A stretch of 64,000 bases of DNA from Lodderomyces elongisporus (lineage: Eukaryota > Ascomycota > Pichiomycetes > Serinales > Debaryomycetaceae). Location of the stretch: positions 815,501 to 879,500 of the forward strand of contig NC_083673.1 of assembly GCF_030384665.1 (NCBI RefSeq). The letters run 5' to 3'. The notes beneath the pieces are model-generated. The model worked only from the letters and a program-made list of their open reading frames with translations, ran no database searches and was not told the DNA's origin. Positions within the stretch are counted from its first letter, which is position 1; each line of letters opens with the position of its first letter. Positions 31,301 through 43,255 of the stretch are shown piece by piece. The translations under genes and the position numbers were made by a program.

Positions 31301-32558
31301 ACCTGCACTTTCATTATTTGCCATTTTTTGCACCTCCAACACATCCTTGAAAAAAGTAAATTTTGTTGATAAAAAAACACTACGAATTGTCAAGCATGTC
31401 GAAGAAATTCATTTTTCCAAAAGAAGAAGTAGGAGCAGCCATGTTGATCTGGTGTTTAAGCCGGATGAGAAGCTTCTTAGTTTCTGTGTATGGGAGATTG
31501 AACGTAACAACAAAATAACGCACAAGTATCTTGTAGGTACTGCTTGCGTTGATAATGAATCGATGAAACCTATAGGTTATGTAAGGGTTTTGGACATAAA
31601 GAGAAATCGATTAAACAAAGAGCAAAGTAGTCAGTTGATATTATCTGAGTTGACCTTGTTTGAGCATTCTTGTCCGGTGCAATATATTCGGCAATGGCGA
31701 GGTCAAATTCTTTTTGCCGGTGACTCTTCAATATGGTGTACTTCATATGACGAAACTTTAAAAAAATTCACCACTCCAATTCTTCATAGTGTGTTTCCAA
31801 GTGAAATCACAAACTTTCATGTGCAAAACGATATCGGTTTGGTTTGTACGAGTACTGACTCGATTTTCCAAATTTCTTTAGAGCTGATGGAAACTATTGC
31901 GGTTAGAAATGACACAATCTTGAAGCCATATGTGGATCAATTGAATTACAAGACTGCTCTTGTTGGGAGCAACAAGCTAACCGGTGAGATATCCATAATG
32001 CAAAATGGTCATATTGCATCGTCATCATCATCATCATTACCATTATTACCATTATCATTTTCATCGTCGCTGGCGATGGGCATCAGCCATAAGCAAAGAA
32101 CCTTTAATTCTAATATGAATCTTAAGATCCCCGGTATTGCAAAACTTTTTGCTGCAAAATTGAACAATCCGTGGATAGCAAAGGAAATTGGAAATCAGAT
32201 GCTGAAATCCGACGAGGACATAACAATATTGTGTATCACTGTAAGTGGATCGGTCATTGCATTACGATCCGTCAAGGAAGATTGTAAAGAGTTGCAATTA
32301 ATCACCCAGAGTTTAAAGAATAAAGGGAATTCATTTGAAATACTGATTGAAGAATATTTGCAAAAATTAGATCGTCCATTAAAAGGGAAGTTGGCAGGAA
32401 CTGGCTTGTACTCGTTAAACAAGCCTTATTTTGAGTTTGTTAGAAATTACAAACTTGAAGATGAAACTATTGAACAGAAAAAAGAGAGAAAAAATATTGT
32501 TCTTGATTATGATTTGGATGAGGTATCAACAGTAGCATTTTCTAAAATTAGTCTATAA
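28377..32558 (+). CDS. Mms1/DDB1/CPSF-A-family β-propeller protein, probably Mms1
   Basis: The frame is open from 28287 (GTG), but the first in-frame ATG is 28377, giving 1393 residues. The β-rich pattern with repeated short hydrophobic strands resembles MMS1_N-type propellers (AITLTSGFLLLLRVYHI; DEVIIATKDGILYSVVV; FVLGTYAGTLEFY). The C-terminal part fits a CPSF-A-like propeller (YLVGTACVDNESMKPIGYVR). Cft1 and Rse1 share this fold but have different N-termini. Length (S. cerevisiae Mms1 is 1407) and low conservation favour Mms1, the adaptor of the Rtt101 ubiquitin ligase in replication-fork repair. Two inserts are notable: a Cys/His cluster near residues 187-207 and an Asp-rich linker around 29905-29995. 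Its stop codon lies 43 bp from that of BNI1. Orthology is inferred. Confidence 0.6.
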   Translation: MDVKLDSFENDNRQLSTKYKELEDAFVDRNFKHEVFIKQTLVSSSAILGIFPQFKVRLNKEFRGLTSSTYKDDEFQLISAPTEDSQADVFDEMDILEEFDHNETNTTDYNFDRAIYNDVNVLVKHLSLVVDDIEYKLKAPVRSFCRVRAGVAQEEDHLAITLTSGFLLLLRVYHIPRQVSDSDYSYNHHCSCHQNHHHYCDICDKRNMHLVFKPFIIQWWNLVSKGKSHIDLQTSGFDLKSTILGSATVSLSASDSFRLYATAKQSLSGIVFESHLNVALGGSLIDSCFLEPRYAAQTDMFLTLVFTEQRRLFINLYSWSNFYGPKRGIDKTTLPLRNTFEIPVFIAPLNNNGSFLFVSPTNLLILTVHDIISAEHVFKSKGAPWTSFPTSFYVPESRVFMSKNTNLDVKLGSNSNPTNTNMNMNQSLDEVIIATKDGILYSVVVADNDFVSIQPIFKVTNAISSFTFEASNNAKLYILSFASIGGGGKILRLCEKHEKKESKENKEKNFADDDNDYNDDKDNENDDGDGDDGDDGDGDKKRADSKSYKFDIHSTIENYDAWAPVVDCVMVPLQQAKNSTLPECDELWALVGLNRKRSLSQIHDGYTGRKLRSTYTDWRKARKTWLVILNNTYYIFCLLPFQTILLELDESDKIDPVMEIQDPLIGITSDTVFVSTMGFGDDEMVIQISSNSIILSNLFDTFLQQGVDYTILFAEVIGRILVLVGESNEGRATLYAYIIADPNEKLELEINTNTDTDTNVDDIFILWTTIHLDSNPSMLKSYRNKDSMGFVLGTYAGTLEFYNIDKNSISLGNIVHLKLFGDSSHQCDNISREFFIPNDFVQNNNDLVLVGMQNGFVFCFDNSQKKPVYQNFWKIGEQSVLFLKVDLNITFIACGSLFLYDPQVGKYPQKVNFNELQPRTIGSMLYMRNTSVTNKRCRLALFRNNGLVLTEVSMYKRFSTKSIRVSENSTKVQFLPALSLFAIFCTSNTSLKKVNFVDKKTLRIVKHVEEIHFSKRRSRSSHVDLVFKPDEKLLSFCVWEIERNNKITHKYLVGTACVDNESMKPIGYVRVLDIKRNRLNKEQSSQLILSELTLFEHSCPVQYIRQWRGQILFAGDSSIWCTSYDETLKKFTTPILHSVFPSEITNFHVQNDIGLVCTSTDSIFQISLELMETIAVRNDTILKPYVDQLNYKTALVGSNKLTGEISIMQNGHIASSSSSSLPLLPLSFSSSLAMGISHKQRTFNSNMNLKIPGIAKLFAAKLNNPWIAKEIGNQMLKSDEDITILCITVSGSVIALRSVKEDCKELQLITQSLKNKGNSFEILIEEYLQKLDRPLKGKLAGTGLYSLNKPYFEFVRNYKLEDETIEQKKERKNIVLDYDLDEVSTVAFSKISL

Positions 32559-32601
32559 AAGAAAGGTAATGGAAACAAAGAAATAAAATGGTTTATTTAG
32601 T

Positions 32602-35600
32602 TCAGTCCAAAATTTTTGTAGCGTCGGTATTGGCATCGTTGTCACTTTTGTCGCCATTGTTATGGTTATCTGTAGTCGTGGGCGTAGTTGCGTCGATGTT
32701 AGCGGAGGCCATATTAGTTGTAGCTGTAGTTGTAGCAGCAGCAGCAGCAGCAGAGGGAGAAGAAGAGGAAGAAGAAGAAGAATCAATTGTCAGTTTTTTC
32801 TTCAACCTCTCTTGCCTATATTTCTGAGCCAATGAGACTGACTCTTCCGAGTCATCCTCATTAGCGCCTCGTAGTTCTTGTAATAAATTCTTTGCTCGTG
32901 AACTTCGCACCTCAGTTTGTTTCGAGTCTACTGAATCAGTACTCTCGCTTTCTTGTAGTAAAGTCAGGTCATCTTCCGACATTTCAGAATCTCTTCCATC
33001 TTTTGAAGGCGAAGTAGACGAGTTGGCGAATTTGCGCTGGTTTTCCAATATTTGTCTTCTCAACATTGCCTTCTTACGAGCAGATGTAGGTTCTCCACGG
33101 GCTGGCCCTGCTGCTTTCAATTTTTCCAATAACGAGTCCATGACACCTTCGTCCCCATTTTCGTTGTCCTCGTCATTCTCTGATGCATTGTCGTTTCGCC
33201 TTTCTCCCAGCTCAGCTGACAGTTTCTTAGGTGTCTCGAGTAATTTTCTCCTTTGTTCGTATATGCGAATTTCTTCTTCGCGCTTCACATTCTCGGCTTG
33301 AACTCGTTTATACTCCCTCATGAAGTTGGTAAATTTGCTCACAAAAGAGTTTTTCACAAACTGGTCAGAGGGGTCTTCACCAAAATAAATCATCAAGTCG
33401 TCGAATTGCTTTATAGTGAAATTAGCTTGATCAATCAATAATTGCGCCTTATGACTAGCTCTTGGTAGTGTAGGTAGCACGACTTTCAATACCCTATCCA
33501 GAGGGTGGAACTTTGAAATGTCTGAAAGATTCCCAATATCTATCGAGGTTTGGATATTCTTGACTGCCCGGGCATAATCCTTGCAATCGTTGTAAATGGT
33601 TTCAATTGAGAATTTTGCAATATCATTACATTTGGCAAGATCATCTAAAAATTGTTGAAGCTCTGGGTACTGGGTCCTGATCAATTTTTCAACATAATGT
33701 AAAAACGTCATACTATTCTTTTCATCCTTCATAAAACTCAATCTCTGCAACGAATTGAGTTTAAAACCTTTTGCTTGTTTGGAAGTATCATTCATGTAGT
33801 TTCCTACAGTCAAGATGATTTCAAAAACGCCTCTCAAGCTGTTAGAGTTTTTAATGCTGTCGACAGACTCATCTATAGCCCTCAATTTCGAAACCAAATC
33901 TTCGTAATCCTTTTCATAGTGCGCAACAATAGTCAAAGCTCTATTCCTCGACTTCCAATAGTGTTGCAAATTGTACATCAATTCTAAGAAAATTCGGTCG
34001 GGTCTCTTCAATTCGGACGGATCCTTTTCAGGTTTCGTGATATCTTCAACCTTATAGTCGGTTGAGTATGGCTCGAAATTTCGTGCGGCTGAATTAGTAA
34101 TCTCCGTAATTTCATCTTTGCCAAAAAACTCCAAAACTGAGTGGTTTGTTATGATATCTTTATCACAACGTAATACTTTAGCCACAAATTCCTCATCGGA
34201 CAATTGGTTAAAAGCATGAAGATTGATGCTGAATTGTTGAGCTACGTCTCTGCTCAAGAAAGAAATCTTATCTATATCCTCTTTCTTTTTTGTGGCAAGT
34301 TTCTTTATTTCCTTTGCAGCAAAAATAATTTCAATCTCATCAAATACACCCTTGGACATCAAGTCTGATGCTAAGGTACTAGTGGATTGATTTTTCCAAA
34401 AAGAGCTAGTAGCTTCATTATGATCAATTTTTTCCCAATGCAATTGTTTTAGTTTTCTCTTTGGTCGAGGAACATGCTCAAATTGGGGTGAGCTCAAGGA
34501 TTCAGGTGTGCCAAATGGAGATTTGCGTGTCTTAGAAGCAGACGCAGGGAATGGTGGTGGAGGTGGAGGCGGAGGAGGTGGGCCAGCTATATTTGACCCA
34601 ACAGACAAGCCTGGTGGAGGCGGTGGAGGCGGTGGAGGCGGAGGTGGTGGTCCTGGGGCCAAACTATTTTGGGACCCAGAAAGTAGAGGTGGTAACGGTG
34701 GTGGAGGTGGTGGTGGGAGCAGAGAAGCTACACCTCCAGTGACTTTTCCATTTGAGAACGATGGAAGTGGTGGAGCAGGTGGCGGTGGCGGTGGTGGTGG
34801 TATTGATGGTAATGATTTCTCTTGAACAGAAGAAGCAGATGTGATTCCTGCAGACAGGTTTGGTTCTTCTACGGCTTTATCATGTACTTGGCCCTTCGAA
34901 GATGAAACCGACCCTTCCTCTTCATTTACATCTGATGACGTAGAAATTGCCTCTGTCATCTTAACTTTATTGCTTAGTTCCTTCAAAAACAGTGGATCCA
35001 TGCCACCTATAGTTGTTGTGCGGTTAGCCTTTTTATATTCTTTGGATACTGAGCCAGAAACTGGTGTACCCATACTTTCTGTTTTAACTTGACCTTTGAC
35101 ATATTTGTCTTCAATTTTCTTCATTATAGAGTCACGTTTCAGCGTGGACTTTTGGGTTTTGGAAGACTTCTGTTGTGCTGTTTTTTGGGCTGCGGCGAGT
35201 TGTTTTCTAAGCTCGTTCCGTAATCTCTCAACTTCACTCAACACTTCCTTCGTTTTATCCTTCATATTATCATCAACTTGAGCCAGTTCGGTGAATGCAA
35301 ATTGGTCGTCCTCATCACTAAGTGAAAAGTCGATATTGAAATCTTTAAAATTTTGCTCCAATTCACGCAACCTCTCCATTGCAAGATATTTTTGTTTATT
35401 GAGTATCGAGCTACTGTTGAATTTCATGATATCGTTGGATTCGCCTTGAAGATTTGAAAGCTTTTTACGAAGGTTATCGAGTTTTATAAGATCGTCACTT
35501 CTGACTGGACGCTTATTCTCAGGTGAAGGTGGAGTTGGTGGTAGATACAACTCTTCAAGTTTCTCTTCCTCTTCCTCTTCCTCTTCCTCCTCCTCTTTCT

Positions 35601-38436
35601 CCTCCTCTTCCTCGTTTTCTTCTTCCTCTTCTTCCTTATTTCCTTCTTCAACTTCAGATTCAGAGGCACTTTCTGCAATTTCAGGCTCCGAAAGTGATTT
35701 TGCCTCATCGGCTATTTCTCCAGTGTAATTTTCAAACTCGGTCATTTCCAACTCCCTTGCCATATTCTCAATATCTCCCATTTGATCTCTCAAAGCGCGC
35801 AATCTCTTCAGTGGTTCGACTTGAGTACCCAATTGTTTATTATCCAAACGGGATTCGGCTCGACGACGATGGATTTGCCTTTTCAATCTATCAGCCAATT
35901 CGGCATTAGACGTCGAAAGTGATACCGTTGTAGTTTTCCCCTTCCGCGATTTGCTCGTCTCTAATTCGCTGCTATTGAGTAAGATGAGAAGCTCTCGCAT
36001 CTCAAGTTCCAGCTCCTGTTTCTCCTTCATATACTTGGTTTTCAATTCATTCATCTCCTCGCGCGTCTCCTCATTTATTCGACGAAATCTTGAAATCACC
36101 AAATCACGCTCTTTAAGATCATTCGTGAGGCTAGTGATTAGCCCATCGGCACCCATAGAAAGCTGCTTGGATATCTCGTCGCGTTCTGCTGTAGCTTCTT
36201 CGGCAACTTTACGATAATATTTGACCTCTTCAAGCGCTCTCCTATATTGATCATCGGTACTCATACTCGATGTCAATCTGTTTATGGCAATGTTGATGGC
36301 GGTATTTTCATCACTGGTTTGGACAGAAGAAAGATTTTGGACGATATTGTCAAGCACCCTAAGGCTATGGCCCAATTCCCTTTGATCATTTTTCCGTTCA
36401 CTTTGCGCCAAATATAAGTGCTGGATTGTACTGAGAAAATGGTCTTGTGCTTCTGAGTCACGTATGTTCTCCCACAAGGATCTCATCAACTCAACAGGGT
36501 CATTGAAGTTGAGGTTCTCATCTATATTTTGAGTAAATTTCATCTCCTCTTCATCTGCCCTAGCTAAATCAAGATACTGATCCAAGATATTCAGCAAATT
36601 TTCTAAACGCAAGTCTTGAAATTTTGCAAGAAGCCTATTGAGACCAGCAGCTTGTAATTGAGCACGCAAATGAATTCGAACCCTAAAGTCAGCTCCATAT
36701 TGGACAATAATGCTAATTAACAAAAGCGTCGCAATACAATAATCCGGGAAATGATTTTCTTTTGAAGTTGTTCCAATATATTGAGACCTCACTTCTTCAC
36801 GTTCTCCGACATTTGAGTTGAATTTACCCTTGGCATCAACTGTTCTTTCAACAAGACTAAGCCACACTTCAAACCTCTTACTTCCAAGACTTGGTGGTGG
36901 TTTCCTTATAAGATGCCTCTTTTTATTTGAATTATTCTCATCATATTCCTCAAAATCGAACCGAACTTTGTCGTTGAGTGAGTCAATTGCCCTCAAAACT
37001 TTGTGGTACCTGCCGCTGTCTTTCAAGTTATATGTGATGATAAAAGTCAATGCATCAGTAGCCAATTTTCTAGTCAATAATCTTGGTGATAATAAGCATC
37101 CGCAAACAGCATTGACAAATATATCAACATCTGTCCTAATCCTTTCTGCTCCAAGTTTCTGGTTCAAAACACATTTGAGACATCTCATTATATAATGCTC
37201 TTCGTCAAACCTCTCATCCTCAATATTAGAAACACCTCTTTGAGCCATGTCCTCATGAAGTTTCAGTAGTGTAGTCGCCAATAGCGTGTCACCTTGGCAG
37301 TCATATACAAAGACCCTAAGCCAGTTGATTGGTTCGCTTCGTAGTTGCACCCACAATTCATTCAATTGTTGTTTTGTTATGCTCTTCAGTATCAATAATT
37401 GGGCATATAGTTTCGGTGTATGGGTTTCTTTTTCATTGGCATGGCGAACCTGCCGTTCCTGCTCTGCCTTGTGATTTTGAACTAAAAGCATCCACTTGCG
37501 TTCGGTGTCTGAGTTTAACAATTCTCGTGCTGATTGTGGTGCCATTCCTTTGATGTTTAATTTTTCTAGTAAATTTTTAAACATTCTGTCGATCTCAAGC
37601 GGAGACGGTTTTTCTAAAGGAAAATTATTATTATTATTATTATTATAATTATCAATTATATTGTTATTATTATTAGCATTATTATTATTATAATAATTGT
37701 TATTGTGGTTGGTGCTACCATTGCTATCTTGCAAAGAAGAAACGGAAGCAGCCGGATAGGAAGAAGATGTATCTGTATATGGATTCTTTGTTGAACGACC
37801 AAGGGAATTAATTGATACATTGGTGGATTTTCGACTTAAGCTTGTGGATGCATTAGGGGATGTGAAGTTGGTAGATTGTCTGCTCAATCCAGCGCCAGTA
37901 GCGGTTGTGTCATAAGGGTTGACTGGGTGCTGTTTAATTGAAGACGGCTTCCCGGACCCAAGAGTAGATATGCTGTATACTGATGATTTCCTAGCATAGG
38001 GTGACTGTTGTTGTTGTTGTTGTTGTTGTTCATGAGGGTGATGATGATTATTGATAGTAGAAGTGGATGTATAAGGAGAAGTGTGAGTTTGAGTTTGATA
38101 AGGGTTAGTATGCAGCAGAAGCAGTATCTGCAGTGGCAGGTGGTATAGCTGCTCCTGAAAAGGTTGCCCAGGCTGTTGCTGAAAAGACTGGATCAGATGA
38201 TTGTTATGTGTCAGTCTCCTGCTGTTGGAAGAGTACTGTGTTCCTCCTGAAAGTATACTTGCGGTTTCGCTTGAAGAAAAGTCCGATTGACTTTCGTTCC
38301 TCGTGTGAGCTTCCCTCTCTCTGTCTCTTTCCCTGTCTTTATCCCTCTGGCTATCTCGATTTCTTATAACACTAAAGATTGAGTTTGTTGATTTTCTATT
38401 TGAGCTGCCGTGACTTGCCTTACTATTTGACGACAT
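32602..38436 (-). CDS. BNI1: Formin Bni1
   Basis: Bni1 nucleates and elongates unbranched actin cables at bud and hyphal tips under Rho GTPases. The 1944-residue protein starts at the ATG at 38436 (S. cerevisiae Bni1 has 1953). A Ser/Asn/Gln-rich head of ~260 residues precedes the GTPase-binding/FH3 region ([19 protein letters not shown] onward). A coiled coil follows near residues 740-850, then a long Glu tract near 950. The FH1 region (about 1210-1310) holds four proline runs for profilin-actin. FH2 starts at [19 protein letters not shown] and includes [20 protein letters not shown]. The autoinhibitory DAD motif [14 protein letters not shown] lies near 1765, followed by basic residues. Length and DAD favour Bni1 over the shorter paralogue Bnr1. 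Confidence 0.93.
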   Translation of the reverse strand: MSSNSKASHGSSNRKSTNSIFSVIRNRDSQRDKDRERDREREAHTRNESQSDFSSSETASILSGGTQYSSNSRRLTHNNHLIQSFQQQPGQPFQEQLYHLPLQILLLLHTNPYQTQTHTSPYTSTSTINNHHHPHEQQQQQQQQSPYARKSSVYSISTLGSGKPSSIKQHPVNPYDTTATGAGLSRQSTNFTSPNASTSLSRKSTNVSINSLGRSTKNPYTDTSSSYPAASVSSLQDSNGSTNHNNNYYNNNNANNNNNIIDNYNNNNNNNFPLEKPSPLEIDRMFKNLLEKLNIKGMAPQSARELLNSDTERKWMLLVQNHKAEQERQVRHANEKETHTPKLYAQLLILKSITKQQLNELWVQLRSEPINWLRVFVYDCQGDTLLATTLLKLHEDMAQRGVSNIEDERFDEEHYIMRCLKCVLNQKLGAERIRTDVDIFVNAVCGCLLSPRLLTRKLATDALTFIITYNLKDSGRYHKVLRAIDSLNDKVRFDFEEYDENNSNKKRHLIRKPPPSLGSKRFEVWLSLVERTVDAKGKFNSNVGEREEVRSQYIGTTSKENHFPDYCIATLLLISIIVQYGADFRVRIHLRAQLQAAGLNRLLAKFQDLRLENLLNILDQYLDLARADEEEMKFTQNIDENLNFNDPVELMRSLWENIRDSEAQDHFLSTIQHLYLAQSERKNDQRELGHSLRVLDNIVQNLSSVQTSDENTAINIAINRLTSSMSTDDQYRRALEEVKYYRKVAEEATAERDEISKQLSMGADGLITSLTNDLKERDLVISRFRRINEETREEMNELKTKYMKEKQELELEMRELLILLNSSELETSKSRKGKTTTVSLSTSNAELADRLKRQIHRRRAESRLDNKQLGTQVEPLKRLRALRDQMGDIENMARELEMTEFENYTGEIADEAKSLSEPEIAESASESEVEEGNKEEEEEENEEEEEKEEEEEEEEEEEKLEELYLPPTPPSPENKRPVRSDDLIKLDNLRKKLSNLQGESNDIMKFNSSSILNKQKYLAMERLRELEQNFKDFNIDFSLSDEDDQFAFTELAQVDDNMKDKTKEVLSEVERLRNELRKQLAAAQKTAQQKSSKTQKSTLKRDSIMKKIEDKYVKGQVKTESMGTPVSGSVSKEYKKANRTTTIGGMDPLFLKELSNKVKMTEAISTSSDVNEEEGSVSSSKGQVHDKAVEEPNLSAGITSASSVQEKSLPSIPPPPPPPPAPPLPSFSNGKVTGGVASLLPPPPPPPLPPLLSGSQNSLAPGPPPPPPPPPPPPPGLSVGSNIAGPPPPPPPPPPFPASASKTRKSPFGTPESLSSPQFEHVPRPKRKLKQLHWEKIDHNEATSSFWKNQSTSTLASDLMSKGVFDEIEIIFAAKEIKKLATKKKEDIDKISFLSRDVAQQFSINLHAFNQLSDEEFVAKVLRCDKDIITNHSVLEFFGKDEITEITNSAARNFEPYSTDYKVEDITKPEKDPSELKRPDRIFLELMYNLQHYWKSRNRALTIVAHYEKDYEDLVSKLRAIDESVDSIKNSNSLRGVFEIILTVGNYMNDTSKQAKGFKLNSLQRLSFMKDEKNSMTFLHYVEKLIRTQYPELQQFLDDLAKCNDIAKFSIETIYNDCKDYARAVKNIQTSIDIGNLSDISKFHPLDRVLKVVLPTLPRASHKAQLLIDQANFTIKQFDDLMIYFGEDPSDQFVKNSFVSKFTNFMREYKRVQAENVKREEEIRIYEQRRKLLETPKKLSAELGERRNDNASENDEDNENGDEGVMDSLLEKLKAAGPARGEPTSARKKAMLRRQILENQRKFANSSTSPSKDGRDSEMSEDDLTLLQESESTDSVDSKQTEVRSSRAKNLLQELRGANEDDSEESVSLAQKYRQERLKKKLTIDSSSSSSSSPSAAAAAATTTATTNMASANIDATTPTTTDNHNNGDKSDNDANTDATKILD
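34540..34815 (-). repeat. Proline-coding low-complexity tracts (FH1) of BNI1
   Basis: Four GGT/GGA/GGC-rich runs on the plus strand encode proline runs of 7-13 residues, separated by 15-25 residues. This is the classical FH1 layout. The strand asymmetry (G-rich plus strand) also gives several runs of three to four guanines, so a G-quadruplex is possible on the non-template side. Confidence 0.85.
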
Positions 38437-39567
38437 AATTGTTGAAAATATAATTTATAGCGCCATATGAATGTAAAAGTTAAGCAAGCAATAAAGAACA
38501 ATTTTGTGTACTAGAGATGGTATCCAAATACTTAAAATCAGAAGCTAAACAGTTGTTTATACTATCGGAAGTTGTCGCTAATTTGTTTGCCAACGAACAA
38601 ATCAATCAATCGATAAACCAATGAATATATAGGTGTATTTGTGTATGTATGTGTGCGTGAGTGTTTGTTTATGTAAAGGTGTTTCAATGTAGAACTTGGT
38701 TTCACAAATAGTGGCTGAGAACGTTGTTTTTCCTCTTTGAACTGTAAAGTTAGAAAGACTGATGTTGGTGCTTTATTGATCAATGGTGGTTGGGGTATTT
38801 TTACTTGTTCAGACTCCACCCTTATTTACGTTCTCTTTCTCTCTCGTTAGCTGTATTCGATAGCAGTAAAACTCAAACACTTGATTATTTCTCATACAAC
38901 AGACGAATCCTTTTTTTATTTTTTTTTTTCTTCTCGCTCTGGTGGTCGTGTTTTAATTTTTTTTTTTTTCTTTGTGATTTCTACTCTACGCGCTACAAGC
39001 TACCCCTACGCCTACTCTTACGTGGATTCACGCTATATTATTCTCCACAACGAACAACTGCGCTTTTCCTTCTTTCCTATTATTTATTCAGAATTATTCC
39101 TGGTTTTCCAAATAGAAAGCTTACTTCATTGTAGCATGATGTTTTTTTTTGCATAACCCTAGATAAAGATGGAGAAGCAGCATCTTCATATACGGAAATA
39201 TATTGGTCGAATGGCCTTGCTATCCAGCATATAGTCAGGTGACAAATAGTTTGCATGTGCATGTGTCAATTGTGATTTTTTTTACTCCTTTGAGACATCC
39301 GTTATAGCACAAAAGAGCCAGCACCTTTTTTTTTTTGTAAAAAGTTGAGTGCTACCAAATTAACAAGGCTTTTTTTATTTATATATATATATACATATAT
39401 AGCCGATCTAATATCTATTACGAATCATCCTGTGCAATATTTTCTTTCCTTTTTTCTTCTTTCAAAAATAAAATAAGAAAAGGAAATTATAAACTTAATG
39501 GAGAGAAACATACACTTGTTTTCTTCGAGCATTCTTATTTTCTCCTGTTAAAAGTTAAGTACTGCAT
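38437..39567. other. Intergenic: BNI1 promoter and SEC2 3' flank
   Basis: These 1131 bp have no supported gene. The BNI1-proximal half has GTGTATGTATGTGTGCGTGAG-like repeats near 38635-38665 and T-runs at 38910-38970. A (TA)n run lies near 39380-39402, close to the SEC2 stop. Confidence 0.65.
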
Positions 39568-41928
39568 CTACTGTATATCCTCCATATTTTCAGCCAACAT
39601 CTCCAAAGTTTGGTTCAAGTCCTTGTCAATCTTCTCTTTAAATTGTTTGCTCTTAGACTTGCTCCGTTTCAACCCAGAATCTTTCTCCGCCGTAATTGTT
39701 GGTGTATTGGCGTTATTTGGAGTCGCCCCGCGACTAGAGATTCGAGATTTTACTTCGTTACTTGAGTCCTTAAATTCTTCGTCTCCCGTATCATCGTCAT
39801 ACTCGTCATCTTCAATTGGTATTCTCAATTTTGGTGCCTTAACAGGGTCTTCTTCATTCTCTATTCCGCCTGTAGTCTTTTCTCCTTCATCCTTTGTGTC
39901 TTTGTCTTCATCAGCATTGATACTCAAGTTTACTACTCCGGTAACGGTCAGATTATCAAAATCATTATTAGGTGCTGAGTCAAAGATAAAACTGCCGGGA
40001 ATATCGTGATCGTCGATAGTGGTTTGGTCTTCAGTTTGATCAATACTGTTCTCCAGAGGGGCAGAATCATTCTGTCCTTCGTTCAATTGAGCCAGTTGGT
40101 TATTATGATCACTATGGTTTTGATCGCTATTGCCATCATTGATTATTGTGGAAGTGGTTTTAGAATCAGCACCATCAATGGCCAGTGTCTTTTGCTCTTT
40201 GACAGTTTTAGTATGGGACTTATCAAAGCTTTCTCGTACTGTTCCTTGTCTAGGAGAGTTTGGCAAACTATCTTGAACCAATTTTTTCCTCTTTGATGCA
40301 GGTATGAGGTGAATAAACAACTCGTGGTTAACTTCATCCAAATTAACTTCATTAATTTGGTCAACATTGTCCCATACACCCAACCGACCCCAGAATATTT
40401 TGAGTCTAATCAATGTTAGCATAAGATAAATTTTGATAAGTTTAGACTCCTCAGCCACGTCAAGATCGATTCCGTGCACATGGCCATTCATCAAATCGTT
40501 ATCGGTACCATGTGAATTATTATTCCCTGACCCAGACCCATACCCATACCCAGATGAATTGGGTGATGAAGATGTGTTTTGGTTTTCTGCTTTTGCTGCC
40601 GCTGATGAAGACGATGCAGATGAAGCTGACGTCATTGCTGCAAATGTCGAGGCTGTTGTAGACAGACTGGAATTGGTCCTCTTGTAAAAAGTCGACGATC
40701 CGGTTCCAGTACCGCCATACTCTTCAAATGCAGCGTTTGGATGCAACTTGAAAATATTTGATCTAATCAAACGGATCTTGGCGAAAAAGTCACACAAGTT
40801 GCGTAATTTTATAACGCAATAGTTACACAAGGGGTACTGTGCAATAACTGTCTCATCTACATCGTAGATTTTGCATGTATGGAATCTGCAATGCTCATAA
40901 GCTTCATCGCGGAACTCGCCACAGAAGCTGCACGGTTCCCTAATTGCCATGGATAATAGTTCCTTGTTCAATGGGCCATTTTGTGAAGATGCCAAATTCA
41001 GTTTCCGTTCATGAAAGCCTTTGATAGGCTCGATTGAAATACGTCCATCAACAAGCGAGTTCCAGAAAATCTTACCCTTTTGCCATCGGTTGAGGATCGA
41101 AGTTTGAGGTAAAGGTGGTATATACCCCACTGCAGTTTCAATCTCGTACGTCCATATATTCTTGAAGAATGTAAGGTTTTTCAAATGGGATAAATCAAAT
41201 TGAAAGTCTGGTTTGATTAAATTGTATATAAAACCTTTGAAATCCTTGTTGTAGTTGTTGAGATCAAATCTGATTGCTGCAATTTGTGGTGAATATAAGC
41301 AATCGGCCAATTGCTGAAGATGAAGCTGAAGTTTGTCTTTGTGATCTTCGCCCTCTACATCACCTCCGGTAACATCACCTGGAGATGGAAACTCCATATT
41401 GCTCTCCATTTTCGGTGTGTTGTGGCCTGTATTTGTGTACGCCATTAGCCGTTGTTGGTCTTCAATCTTGATAAACATCTGTTTTAAATCATGCAATTGG
41501 TCTTGTAAGTTGGCGATGATAATATTCTTTTCGTCGATTTCCTCGTACAATTTTCTATTTTTAATTTTGAAATTGTGTGTTTCCCTAGAAGCATTGGATA
41601 CCATTGTGTTTGCTTCGTCAAACAATGATGCTGTCAATTCTTCGACTTCGCCTTTCAATTTCGTGTTCTCAGATTCTGCAACTTCTTTCTTGATATTTAT
41701 ATCCTTGAAGTCGTCTTGTAATTTGAGGTACTTGGGTAGTATGATTTTATAACTTTCGTCATTCTTGATCAACGACTTGTTCATTTCCTCAAGTTTGCTT
41801 ATCTGCTTGCGGAGTTGGATATTTGTTTCCTCCAAGTCAACTTGCCTATTGACTGCAGTGACTAACCTAGTGGACAAGCTTCCCACTTCTTCGGCCAATC
41901 TTTTTTCCAAGTCTTCCGCTGTCTCCAT
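39568..41928 (-). CDS. SEC2: Rab guanine nucleotide exchange factor Sec2
   Basis: Sec2 activates the Rab GTPase Sec4 on secretory vesicles and is recruited by Ypt31/32 and PI4P. The first ATG is 41928; a GTG two codons upstream is not a plausible yeast start. This gives 786 residues (S. cerevisiae 759). Residues ~1-165 form the long coiled coil with the Sec2-type GEF block ([20 protein letters not shown], then [20 protein letters not shown]). The middle has the conserved [12 protein letters not shown] and [20 protein letters not shown], then a Cys/His cluster ([20 protein letters not shown] and [15 protein letters not shown]) that could bind zinc. The C-terminal 250 residues are acidic, Ser-rich and disordered. 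BNI1 lies next downstream; both act in polarised growth. Confidence 0.92.
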   Translation of the reverse strand: METAEDLEKRLAEEVGSLSTRLVTAVNRQVDLEETNIQLRKQISKLEEMNKSLIKNDESYKIILPKYLKLQDDFKDINIKKEVAESENTKLKGEVEELTASLFDEANTMVSNASRETHNFKIKNRKLYEEIDEKNIIIANLQDQLHDLKQMFIKIEDQQRLMAYTNTGHNTPKMESNMEFPSPGDVTGGDVEGEDHKDKLQLHLQQLADCLYSPQIAAIRFDLNNYNKDFKGFIYNLIKPDFQFDLSHLKNLTFFKNIWTYEIETAVGYIPPLPQTSILNRWQKGKIFWNSLVDGRISIEPIKGFHERKLNLASSQNGPLNKELLSMAIREPCSFCGEFRDEAYEHCRFHTCKIYDVDETVIAQYPLCNYCVIKLRNLCDFFAKIRLIRSNIFKLHPNAAFEEYGGTGTGSSTFYKRTNSSLSTTASTFAAMTSASSASSSSAAAKAENQNTSSSPNSSGYGYGSGSGNNNSHGTDNDLMNGHVHGIDLDVAEESKLIKIYLMLTLIRLKIFWGRLGVWDNVDQINEVNLDEVNHELFIHLIPASKRKKLVQDSLPNSPRQGTVRESFDKSHTKTVKEQKTLAIDGADSKTTSTIINDGNSDQNHSDHNNQLAQLNEGQNDSAPLENSIDQTEDQTTIDDHDIPGSFIFDSAPNNDFDNLTVTGVVNLSINADEDKDTKDEGEKTTGGIENEEDPVKAPKLRIPIEDDEYDDDTGDEEFKDSSNEVKSRISSRGATPNNANTPTITAEKDSGLKRSKSKSKQFKEKIDKDLNQTLEMLAENMEDIQ

Positions 41929-42849
41929 TAGCACAATTTTTTTTTAGCAATTATATAGATAGTTAGTTAGTTGGTTAGTTGGTTAGTTAATTTCCTCTTT
42001 ATTTCTATTGTCTAGGTAGATTGCTTGATTTTGACAGCTTGTTGAATGGAGATCAAAATAACAAATTATATAAAGCACTTTTTTTTTTCCTGTAAGGCAC
42101 CGAGTTTCAAGTGAGGTGTAATTGTTGTTGTTGTTGTTGTTGTTGCCGTCGCGCAATTTTATTTTATTTTTTATTTTTTATTTTTTATTCCAGGTTCTTG
42201 TGGGACCTAAGTTTTGTATGTCTTCTAACTTGTATGGGACCATTGGTTGATACGATAAATAAGTTGATCAAATAACCAATCTAGATTTAATGATCAATTG
42301 ACAGTTATGTTTTTCTATATTATACAATTGATTGCAAGAAGCGCCGCCGATTATAGGTCAATTATCTACAAAACCAATTTGTTTAGGTCATTAAGCTTGG
42401 TTTAAGAAAAAAAAAAAACTTTTTTCAATAATTTGGTGGTAGATTCAATCAAAAAAAAAAGAGAGAGAATAGAAAGATGCAGCATAATTAGAGGATGGAA
42501 AAGAGCCAAACCAAAGAAATAAAAAAAAAATCCAGCACAGTAATTAGGACTCAATATGGTATATTGAATATTACAGGAATAACTTCCAACATTCCAGTTT
42601 GTCAGGAAAAATCTAGAGATGGTGTTGTATCAATTTGAAATTGGGCGTAAGCAGTCCCTTTTCGTTTGGTGGTAGTGTGGATTGGATTCTAAAGTTATAC
42701 AACCTTACTATGCGCGTTAAAAACAAAAAATTAAAAAATAAAAAATAATCAAAACGAATGTTTAGATTTACGGTTGACAGAATGATGACAGAGTAAGAGA
42801 AGAATAAAAAGCTCACACCACACTCCTGTACCCAAAAGTATTCTGAGAG

Positions 42850-42855
42850 CACGTG
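42850..42855. promoter_or_regulatory. E-box CACGTG (Cbf1-type), 0.9 kb upstream of SEC2
   Basis: GCACGTGAC matches the core of the Cbf1/bHLH site and lies about 920 bp upstream of the SEC2 ATG. A role at this distance is uncertain. Confidence 0.3.
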
Positions 42856-43210
42856 ACAATGAAGCCATTGAAATCTCTTCACTTAGCTTTTTATTAGATA
42901 CAATAAAAGCAACTTCTCTTTCTTTTCTTCATTCCTCCTTCTCTAACTCCACTTTTTTGCTTCCTTCTTTCCTTATTGTTTTCTTAATTTCAATTATTTG
43001 TTTAATCACAATTCTCTCCACTTTTATTTTCCCTTTTATCTTAAATAGATAAGCCAACAACCAAAAAAAAAAAAACAACAACAACATAGAAAGAGCAAAG
43101 TGAAACGAGGCAGCAAGCTAACATCTTGAAATTAACATCCCCATCTCCGAAACGGGTGGGAGGAAGTTATTAGGTGGTGTTCAGGAAATATTGCAAGAAG
43201 TTGTATGGTT

Positions 43211-43255
43211 GGGGTAGTTGGGGTAGTTGGGGGGGGGGGGGGGGGAGGGGGGGGG
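43211..43255 (+). other. G-quadruplex-type guanine tract
   Basis: Two GGGG runs separated by TAGTT lead into a run of about 17 guanines, one adenine and 9 more guanines. That easily meets the four-run rule for intramolecular G-quadruplexes. It is far from any coding region in DNA that is otherwise A+T-rich. Confidence 0.85.

Noticed and set aside
34508..34825. Gly-rich open frame on the plus strand
   Set aside because: It is the antisense shadow of the BNI1 proline tracts.
42780..42850. Possible box C/D snoRNA (ATGATGA followed about 55 bases later by CTGA)
   Set aside because: No terminal stem can be formed by the flanking bases and no guide match could be argued.
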